From the NCBI GenBank assembly GCA_001599595.1, contig BCHH01000006.1, positions 88,846 through 152,845 of the forward strand: a DNA stretch of 64,000 bases, given 5' to 3'. Position numbers and translations under genes: made by a program. A model generated the notes under the pieces. It was not told the origin of the DNA. It searched no databases and saw only the letters and a list, made by a program, of their open reading frames with translations. This document shows, in pieces, positions 56,534-64,000 of the stretch (position 1 is its first letter; each line of letters opens with the position of its first letter). The stretch is from Beverwykella pulmonaria. Its lineage: Eukaryota > Ascomycota > Dothideomycetes > Pleosporales > Melanommataceae.

Positions 56534-57342
56534 ATGAACACAACTACCTCAATAGACAGTCCTCTCACAGAACTTCACTCACACATGCAATGCTTCGCCC
56601 TCCCCTTCGGCGGTATTGGCTTCGTTATGCACTTCATCGCAAACTGGGCCATATTCGCAATAGTCAGCGATGTATCGCCCTGGACTATCGACGAAATCGA
56701 ATTTCCACAGATCAACATGATTGTTTCCATTGCTGGATTACTAGGCGGCTTAGCCATCTCAATATACAATGCTGTACAGTGCCACGCCTATTGGCCTCTC
56801 GTTCTGATCAGCATCTGGAAGGGCTTGTTCGCTGTCTTGGTAAACATTACTAGTATCATGGGAAACTGGTTTAAGAGCAATGGGCATGAGGATGAGGACT
56901 TGCTCGTAGTTGTTGCGATTTTGGTTTATCCGTTTGTCGGTTTCGGCGTGGGGGTCGCAGGATTAGGTATTATAATACAGCAAGGCTGGGATGATCTGCG
57001 GATGCGTATCGGTATATCCCCCGCTTCTCCCTGTTATTGATCGCCTCCCTAATACGTGGACTTGTAGTTGCGGCGTTCATAGTCGTCTTTTTTGTCGCCG
57101 TAACTTGCGGTATGCGCTACTTCATCGGGCGTGAAGAGGACAGTTCCATCTGGGACCATCTCACGGAATGGGGGCTGGCGTTCTTGCTGTGTCTTTGTTT
57201 CACGAGCGGGCTGGCTTGTGATTGGGTGCTGGCAGTTGCGGCGGATAACATTGGAGGTGCCCCGAAAGGGAGAGACACTGGATTTGTGGCTGTTTACGTG
57301 TCTTATGTTGTGGCAACATTGATTCCGTTCTTCAATACTTAG
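56534..57342 (+). CDS. Multi-pass membrane protein of unknown function
   Basis: Exons 56534-57011 and 57068-57342 (intron 56 bp with CTAAT branch site) give 250 residues. About six membrane spans: FGGIGFVMHFIANWAIFAIV, INMIVSIAGLLGGLAISIY, a third near WPLVLISIWKGLFAVLV, LLVVVAILVYPFVGFGVGVAG, and two in exon 2 (VAAFIVVFFVAVTCGM; EWGLAFLLCLCFTSGLACDW). The intron restores a hydrophobic frame across RMRI-VAAFI. No family recognised; it looks like one of the lineage-specific fungal membrane proteins. Confidence 0.7.
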
Positions 57343-58338
57343 GGATGCTGCGGGCTGCTGCGTGCTGCTACAGGACTTGTATGAAGGGAGTTCTCGAGTG
57401 CAAGGTGCTTTTGGACGGCCAGCATGGTATTTTCGAGATGAAATAACATTGTCCGGAAGATTACCAAACGACACCTCCCAAATCTACGGTTTGTAGAGAC
57501 AACGGTATGTTCCTAGATTCTCCTGAATCGGAACGTCTCGGGAGCCTGGAATAAAGTTCTGGCGAATCCACCTACTTTTCGCGCACCCAATTTGTCCATC
57601 AGCACAACAACACACATGCGTCTTTTTCTTGCACAAATCTCGGCACGGAAATGCAAATTTCTTGAGAATGTTTTTAAAAACTACTCCTTGACCTCTCGAT
57701 ATTCCACCAGTAGCGAAATGCCTTCTGTCAATGCCAGGCGAAGACACTTCAACGTCCCAAATCCAGGACCCATTGCGGCAGCATCACCCTCACTACTCAT
57801 TCTCCGTACCTCTTACGCGTCCTTCTCCGCCCCTCACGACCGGCACATAGTACTCTTCACGATCCTCCGCCTCCACGAAGTCAGCCCAACGCTCGAGCTG
57901 ACATGCTCTATCAAGTCTCCTTCTAAGCTGGCGCTTCGTACGTGTAGCATGTCACGCATCTGGTGGGGTAGCTTTGTCGCAAGAGTGGAGCAGCATCACG
58001 GGTTGGAGTGCCGGCTTGTCGATGTAGTTGGGGCTGAGACTTCGAGTGCAAAGCTGTGATGGAAAATGAACCACCGCAGTATGATAGTTTTGTAGGGCTA
58101 GAGGTGTGGAGGAGACCAAAGAATAAGTGAGCCTTTTGGGAAGAGTAAGGACGCCGAGGGGATGAATGCGGGAAGTATTGAGACGAAGAGTTGTGCGTCT
58201 AACACATCTACAAGTCTGAAGACGAAGACATCATCGATAGCGCATCTACGGTTCTTGCAGCGTCATTTATACAAGAGGAATACTCGAGCACCGCATCGAG
58301 CGTGGGGAGTTACTCTTCAGGGTCGGTGTACGTAGGCA
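57343..58338. other. Intergenic DNA with one weak frame
   Basis: A plus-strand frame (57592-58059, or from an inner Met at 57718) could encode a short Ser/Arg-rich protein with a tail reading RIWWGSFVARVEQHHGLECRL. It has no domain I recognise and I do not call it as a gene. Confidence 0.35.
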
Positions 58339-58347
58339 GTTAGGTGA
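58339..58347. repeat. Left target-site duplication of the hAT element
   Basis: GTTAGGTGA, repeated directly at 61418-61426. hAT elements duplicate 8 bp; the ninth base could be chance. Confidence 0.8.
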
Positions 58348-61300
58348 CATCGTTTCCAACAGTCGGTTACTAGTAACTTTTGTATAAATTTGAAGCCGTA
58401 ACTAAACGTCTCGCCCGACCGACCGACTGATGGGGGGACGGGAGGGTACCGTAACTGGGGGCTGCCGTAACGGCTTACTACTCAATAGCTCCGTAACTGA
58501 AGGGGGTAGTTACTGGAGTAACTGGAGTCGTAAACCCTGAATTGTCGTCCATATCCTCAAATATCCCTCTGGCGGAGATGTGAGATGTAAGCTTGTTTAG
58601 CTCACTCCCAACAGCCTTGTTTTGTATCCAATTGCGTTGGAGTTGCAATGCCTCAATTGTAGCTGGCGAAAGGAGGTTTCTATCTATTAATATAGTCCTC
58701 TGTGCTTTGCTAAAGCACCTCTCACACTTACAAGAGGTGGCAGGTATAGATAAATAATTAAGGGCGACTTTGTACAAAATAGGGTACTGCTTCTTACCCA
58801 CGTAATGCCACCAAGTTATAGGGTCTCTGTAAATTGGGTCCTCGTCCTAAGCAACAAGGAGGTCTCCACGTATATTGTTAAAATACGTTGTGAGCTTGTT
58901 TGACGTCTAGGCCTTCTTGTAGGCCTAAGAGCTGGTCTGTAGGTGGAGGTTGACAGCTATAGTCTCCTTAAACTCCTTGTTGTGATATTTGCCACCTGGA
59001 GTCTTGCAACAACAGAGGGCGGAGGCGTTAAGCTCAACTACCTCCTCCTCCTCCGCATTAACGTAGCGTTGAAAGACGTCTTTTAAGGATCTCTTAGCTT
59101 TCTTGTACTAAGCTAGGTAAGCTGACCACTGCCCTTAAAACTAGAGTAGCTAAAGCTGTGGGTTGAGAGCTATCGCAACGCAGTAAGGTGAGGACGGCTA
59201 GTCTATTACAAGCTTAACAAAATACAATGTGAGCTTCTGTATAGCAAACTTAGTGGCGCTTTTAATGTAGGATTTGTTAGACTTGTAGGTGACAGCGTCC
59301 TTAACTTTGTAGAGTCTCTGCTAAAGGTGTTGCAAGTTGACAAGCGTCTGCTAGAGACTCCTGTACCTAGAGGTGCTAATGTTGCCCTTAAGTCTTAGAG
59401 TTATCTGATAGAAGGGCTTAAGGAAGTTGGCAAGCTCTTTAACCTTATCCTACTTGTTGTTAGAGAGGGTGTTAGTTAATAGATTGTAGTCTAGCTCCTC
59501 CTAGTCCTCCTTATTAACCTTATTGCTATTATTAATGTTATTGGTGTCTAACAGGGCTCTCTACCAACACGTAAACCTAGAGATTAGGTCTTGAAGCTTA
59601 TAACAGCATAAGAGCATGCAATACACTAAGTGCCACCTAATCCTACTATCCTGTATTAAATAGAGACTGCCAAATTACTAGAGAGGGTCCTTGTTGCTTA
59701 GCTTAGTTTGTATAGTCTTGAACAGCTGTTGGCGTTTGTGGGACGCAAAGACGGCGTTAACAAAGTTGTGCAGCTTCCTAACAACCCTATGCTTTCTGTA
59801 CAGTTGAAACTAATCCTAGGGCACAGCCTAAGCTAACTCTTCTTTAAACTTGTTAACGCTGTTGCTATATATTAGGGCCTTAACAACAAGGTTAATTATA
59901 TGGCCCGCGCAGCGTATACAGTGTTTAAAGGTAATAGAAATGTTAGAGTGGAGGTTGAGGCCTGTAATAAGCTTAGCGTTATTGTTTGTTGCGTTGTCGC
60001 CTACAAAGCAGCTAAACTTAGTGGCAATATTGTAGCTGTTGATAACAGAGAGAATAGCAATAGCCTAATTAGCGCCTGTATGGTCCCTAAGGAGGTTCTT
60101 AAAGCTAATAAGCAAATCCTAGGGTTAGTTGTTAAGATCTATAAGTTGTTAGTTTACAGTAATTTACAGGGACAACGCGCAAGAGCTTAGCATACTAACA
60201 AAGTGAGCAACTACTGCTAGAAATAAAAAGTGGTTAGGTGAAGTCTATACGTCCACGCTCAACACCACCTTGCTAACAGCTAAATTTAGTATTAATTGAA
60301 TCTCTGCTTTGCGCGCTTTTAAACCATCTACTACATAGCTAGAAAGGGTGGTTGTTGATAATAGTAGAGCTTTAAGAAGATTAAGTTGATTCCACGCAAT
60401 AAGACTCTAGACTTTAGCTGAGGTGGCTAAGTTGAAACTCACGTCTTGAAGTATAACCCAGTCCACATACGCTCTCAACAACAACGTCTCCTGCTATAGC
60501 GTATGGCTCCCCCTAAAAGCACTACCTGCTGCTTGTGACGCTGCCTATAGATTTAGCAGCCCTAGTTGTCCTGTTAGGAACAGCTGGCTATTTACAACAC
60601 TAACAGAGTGCTCCTTCTAGAGATAGGTGGCAATGTGCGTAGTGGAATTAACAGCTTTGCAAGCTGTTGTCAACCCCTTTAGGTGGCAGGTCTTACAGAG
60701 CCAGAGCCTTGTGCGCTTGCCAACAGCGTTAATATAAACTAGGTCCGCGCTGTAACGCCAAATATTCAACGCCTTGGCCTTGCTAGAGACCTGGCGCAGG
60801 TCCCGCACCTAATATCCCACCTGTGATGCGAGCAGGAGCTTGCTGGCGTAGTGTATATTGCCCTAGTCTACTAGGAACTTAACACTGTTGTTCTGGCCTA
60901 CTTTGCAGGGGAAGGCCTTTAAGAGCGACTTGGCCAGAGCCTTAGGCGTTGAGGGCGTCAGGCCCAACAAAACAATAGAGGAGGATATAGAGGGCGTTGG
61001 CGAGGTCGCCCTTGCCTTCTTAAAACAGCGGGACGACGCAAAGTGGGTGGTTGAGGCTTGAGTACTGGGGCCGGCCGACGACGACGACGACGTTGGGTGG
61101 CGAGGCATACAATTCTGGGACGTCAAGAAGGACCTTATATTGAAGGGTGTCGGGCTGTGACCAGGGGAGAGAGTTGAGTTTATTATGGAGATTTGACGAA
61201 TCCGGCATCAAATCTCCACAGCTTATCACCGGCGCCCTTGGCAGGTCTCATCTCCAGCCTCAACACCAATAAAAAGTCTGTATAGGGCAGTTACTGCAGT

Positions 61301-61417
61301 AACTACAGCCTCATCCATCAGTCGGTTACGGAGGGGGGTCCCCTTACTGACCGACTGCCCAGGAATCCGACTGTTAGTAACAGTAACTAACAGTCGGACC
61401 GACTATTGGGAACGATG
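58348..61417 (-). mobile_element. hAT-superfamily DNA transposon, complete but inactivated (3.07 kb)
   Basis: The element is bounded by a 9-bp (8+1) direct repeat and by imperfect 19-bp inverted ends. The left end is CATCGTTTCCAACAGTCGG; the right end, read inwards, is CATCGTTCCCAATAGTCGG. They match at 17 of 19 positions and both mismatches are C/T. Each end also has a cluster of CAGTCGG and GTAACTG-type subterminal motifs, the kind of repeats hAT transposases bind. One transposase gene, read on the minus strand, fills it. Confidence 0.88.
58478..61126 (-). pseudogene. hAT transposase, multiple TAG stops
   Basis: The minus-strand frames, read from 61126 to 58478, give a BED-type zinc-finger region (WLCKTCHLKG ... 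THIATYL near 60620-60700), the catalytic-domain start YVDWVILQDVSFN, then SVDV-stop-TSPNH (stop TAG at 60247-60245) where hAT proteins have V-W-T-S. It ends with the dimerisation domain KKQYPILYKVALNYLSIPATS and CKCERCFSKAQRTI. Many in-frame stops interrupt it, including TAG at 60865-60863 just after KFLVD. Those I checked at recognisable positions are TAG, which is what CpA-to-TpA mutation of CAG or TGG yields. Confidence 0.85.
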
Positions 61418-61426
61418 GTTAGGTGA
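61418..61426. repeat. Right target-site duplication of the hAT element
   Basis: GTTAGGTGA, a perfect copy of 58339-58347. Confidence 0.8.
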
Positions 61427-61792
61427 GTTAAGTGTCCTCTACACGCGCGCGCTTTAGCGTGTGTGGTTGACTTCTTAGGGTATACATTACTAGTGTTATC
61501 TAAATCAAGTGTACTGCATGTTATCATGTCTGTAGTGATCTTGCAGCGCACTTGTGTATGCTGTTCGGGAATTCGGTAATCGAGCTTGCTCAATCTCTTA
61601 CTCACGTTATCTGAATTTTGAAATTGACTGCCCGGCAGAAGATCTATTGGTATCATATGTATCAAATCTATAGTGGTGCGTTACGACAAAATTGGCCGTG
61701 TGTCTGGTATTGCTCGGAATCCGCCATCATCCCGCTCCGTCATATCACGCTACACATGAGGTTAGCAACCAACAACTAACAACCATAAATAA
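61427..61792. other. Intergenic DNA
   Basis: No gene seen between the hAT element and the 3' end of the Ser/Thr-rich membrane protein. Confidence 0.5.
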
Positions 61793-62552
61793 TCAGCGGG
61801 AACGTACTTTTATGGTAATCTCCTCGCTCTCTATCCTTTTCCTCCTTCGTCTCCAGAAGATAATGCCAACAGTGGCGACTGCCGATAATCCAGCTTCGAA
61901 AAATCAGCATAGTGTTCTCGATTCCGTTTGTCAAGACACTTGACTCACCAATGATACCCAGGGAAACCAATGGAGCTATAGCCCCCGTTGGAAGCATACT
62001 CCCCCCTCCTGTCTGATTCGACTTGGCATCTGCGAGCGCGGTTGTTGTGCCTTGCGCTACTCCTCCGCCTCCTCCTACAGTAACGGTGACGAATTGTGGG
62101 GCGCCAGAGACGGAGACGAAGACTGTTTGCTTTGGACTTAGTTCGCCTTTTTCTTTGGGGGAGCGGAGAGTTTGCGTAATGATTTGCGTTATGAAGGATT
62201 GTTTGGTTTGGGAAAGAGATTGGAATTGTGGGATTGTTGTGGCGGATGGACGAAATGTGGGTGAGGACGAGAGGGGCCGCTGGGAGGATGTAATTGCTGT
62301 TGGGCCCGTTTTAGTGGTTGGTGAGGAGAGTTTTGTTGCGGCTTTTGTGGGTACAGTGGTTGTTGTTGTTGCTGGAAAGGGCCCCAGGGCTGGGATTGCA
62401 TCTTTCAATGGGGAGGTTGGCAATGCTGAGGATATGGTTGGAGTGGCAACCTGGCGACGCTCGTCACGGCCATCTTCCCTTGCTATGAGTCCGGGAATGC
62501 GGATTAATAGTGGCGGTGGAGGAGGAGCTCTTCGTTTCGATCTCCCAAGCAT
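61793..62552 (-). CDS. Ser/Thr-rich single-pass membrane protein
   Basis: Exons 62552-61949 and 61893-61793, 55-bp intron; 234 residues. A Thr/Ser/Pro-rich region (residues about 35-175) leads to a single membrane span (IAPLVSLGIIAGLSAVATVGIIF, formed across the intron) and a basic, short tail (WRRRRKR ...). The layout resembles a fungal wall-sensor-like protein, but the first 35 residues (MLGRSKRRAPPPPPLLIRI) are not a clear signal peptide and no Cys module is present. A type-III insertion or an undetected 5' exon is possible. Confidence 0.6.
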
Positions 62553-63344
62553 TGTGAAAAAGTGTTTAGGGAAAATAGAGGAAGACTTCTAGGGTTGAGC
62601 AGAGCAGATGACCTAGACGTCAAAAGGGTTGCACCGTATGGGGTGGGAGACCATGAGATTGACAGCGGGCGCGGGTGGACCAAAACCCGATGGAGAATGG
62701 GGAGTTTAATGTTGAAACTCAGGGATTTGAGGCTCCGGGATGTGAGGCTCCGAGATGTGAGGCTCTTGGATGAAACGTCATGGAGACGTCGCGGGATGGA
62801 TGAAACAATCGGCGAGGCAAAACTCAGTTGCCCCTCTGAACGTGCACACTGCTTGATCAGGACATTTTGGCCAAGCCACAATTACGCGTACGGAAGAAGA
62901 TTTGCTCAACAGTTTGAGTTCAGGTTATGTGGTTTGGATTAATTGGAAGGGCGGATGTGGGATGTCTCAAATAGGCGCATTGATGCTAAGCCTAAGTGGG
63001 CCCCGCTAGAAATGTTTATTGACGTCCAGCCATTGGTATGAGGCTTGATTACACAGACCAATCAGAGAGCTGCTATTGAGATGACGCGGCCTAATAGGAA
63101 TTAGTCTGGCTTCCTTTTCCAGACATAGAAAACATTACGCGTTTCTTCTAGTTCTAGCATGGCAACAATGGTGCGCTGTGCACGCTTCATCTATTTCCAG
63201 CATCTGCAACCATGATCCCTTCTTGATAGCCGTGGCCGATATTCCAAATCCTATGGGAACGACGTTCGCTTCATCTGAGAATCTCGTCTTCGAATTTCAT
63301 TGCAACAACCTCATTCTTCTTCTTCTATCTTCATCAATATTACC
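62553..63344. other. Divergent promoter region
   Basis: Lies between the Ser/Thr-rich membrane protein (minus) and the MFS transporter (plus). Apart from the short tandem repeat at 62726-62770, nothing is seen. Confidence 0.5.
62726..62770. repeat. Three tandem copies of a 15-bp unit
   Basis: Units at 62726-62740, 62741-62755 and 62756-62770, each of the form TGTGAGGCTCCGRGA with small changes. It lies upstream of the minus-strand gene and would be in its promoter or leader. Confidence 0.8.
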
Positions 63345-64000
63345 ATGTCGTCCACATATTCTTGGGCAGCCCAGACGCGACGAATATCCCGCCGTTTCAC
63401 CACGCTTGAGGGATGGCGCGAACTTGGATCTGGAGTCTATGTTTCTGGAACCAGCTTGCGAACCTTTGCAGTCGCGAATCAATACGACCCAGACAGCTAC
63501 AATGATGATCGGACGTCATGGACACGGCCAAGCAGATCGCAGGGTGGCAGTGTGAGAGAGCCTTCGTGGGTTCAAGGAGAGCCGTGGACGGACGGTCCGA
63601 TCACTGAAAACGGAGTGAAGGTGGAAGAGGAAGTGTATCATGTTTTTGAGAAGAGGGAGAAATGGAGTGTTGTTGCTATGATTGGGGTAGCGGGGCTGTT
63701 CTCGGGGCTGTCGTCAAATATATACTTTCCTGCTCTGGATGCTATTGCTAAAGTAGGGCTTTATTCCTGAACTATGAAGACTTTTCTAACCGAAAACAGA
63801 ACTTGAACGTCAGCCTGAACGCAGTCTCTTTGACCATTACGTCGTATCTCATTATCCAAGGAATATCACCACTCTTCTGGGGATCATTGTCAGATACAGT
63901 GGGGAGAAGACCGATATACATCTACTCTTTTCTGGTGTATATCATTGCCAATATTGGGCTTAGTTTTTCTCCAAACTTCGCTGTTTTGTTGGTGTTTAGA
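63345..64000 (+). CDS. MFS drug transporter (DHA1, QDR-like), 3' truncated by window
   Basis: Exon 1 (63345-63752), intron of 47 bp, exon 2 from 63800 to the window end. The N-terminus (MSSTYSWAAQTRR) is a charged cytosolic lead. The first span reads WSVVAMIGVAGLFSGLSSNIYFPALDAIAK, followed by NLNVSLNAVSLTITSYLI, then GISPLFWGSLSDTVGRRPIY, the A-motif G-x-x-x-D-x-x-G-R-R of DHA1 drug:H+ antiporters; later spans lie beyond the window. It would export drugs or small molecules across the plasma membrane; the substrate is unknown. Confidence 0.8.

Noticed and set aside
57592..58059. 155-codon plus-strand frame
   Set aside because: Weak composition, no domain, no known relative; could be real but cannot be supported.
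59850..60190. Plus-strand frames inside the hAT element
   Set aside because: Antisense shadows of the decayed transposase.
1..64000. Reassigned stop codon as an explanation for the many internal stops
   Set aside because: All three stop codons occur inside relics, and intact genes in the window also end at TAA, TAG and TGA. Frameshifts are present too.
1..64000. tRNA or rRNA genes and CRISPR arrays
   Set aside because: I looked for T-loop-like GGTTCGAATCC motifs and regularly spaced repeats and found none with cloverleaf or spacer structure. A tRNA search program would be decisive.

Overview
This window is nuclear DNA from a filamentous ascomycete (Pezizomycotina). The introns are short (41-117 bp), mostly GT-AG with GTANGT-type donors and CTAAY-like branch sites. 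The gene set is typical of these fungi: a fungal 2-Cys peroxiredoxin, VPS5, GPI2, CENP-O/Mcm21, a long-tailed annexin, an AT-1 type acetyl-CoA transporter, and a PNP-NACHT-ankyrin STAND protein. A Leotiomycete is my best guess from the feel of the sequences; nothing here proves it. All exon joins below were made by hand from splice signals and reading frame.

Layout. 1-7 kb: repeat-rich DNA with the 3' tail of a retroelement-like sequence and two copies of a 132/135-bp LTR-like element. These flank a secreted SnoaL-like protein gene and a dead amino-acid permease. 7-22 kb: a GNAT acetyltransferase, a zinc-finger gene interrupted by one in-frame TGA, a decayed small secreted protein, an MFS sugar transporter, a secreted M28 aminopeptidase, a ricin-B-type lectin, a mitochondrial protein, a hotdog thioesterase and a small secreted protein. 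23-34 kb: VPS5, a decayed CPD photolyase, a secreted alkaline phosphatase, a cysteine-rich single-pass membrane protein, and remnants of an aquaglyceroporin and of PD-(D/E)XK nuclease-like genes. 35-48 kb: a two-Myb telobox-like regulator, peroxiredoxin, acetyl-CoA transporter, CENP-O, an unidentified nonsense-riddled relic, and the 1377-residue STAND receptor. 49-58 kb: a phytoene-desaturase relic, annexin, an F-box-like protein overlapping GPI2 tail to tail, and a multi-pass membrane protein. 58.3-61.4 kb: a complete but dead hAT transposon with target-site duplications. 61.8-64 kb: a Ser/Thr-rich single-pass membrane protein and the start of a DHA1-type MFS transporter.

Two themes stand out. 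First, intact housekeeping genes alternate with an unusual density of dead genes. Many of their stop codons look like products of C-to-T change (CAG/CAA to TAG/TAA, TGG to TAG, CGA to TGA), some in the CpA-to-TpA context of repeat-induced point mutation (RIP), although several of the dead genes are single-copy in this window. Second, a photolyase and a phytoene desaturase, both light-related functions, are dead within 24 kb of each other. Intact genes end at ordinary stops of all three kinds, so a changed genetic code does not explain the internal stops.
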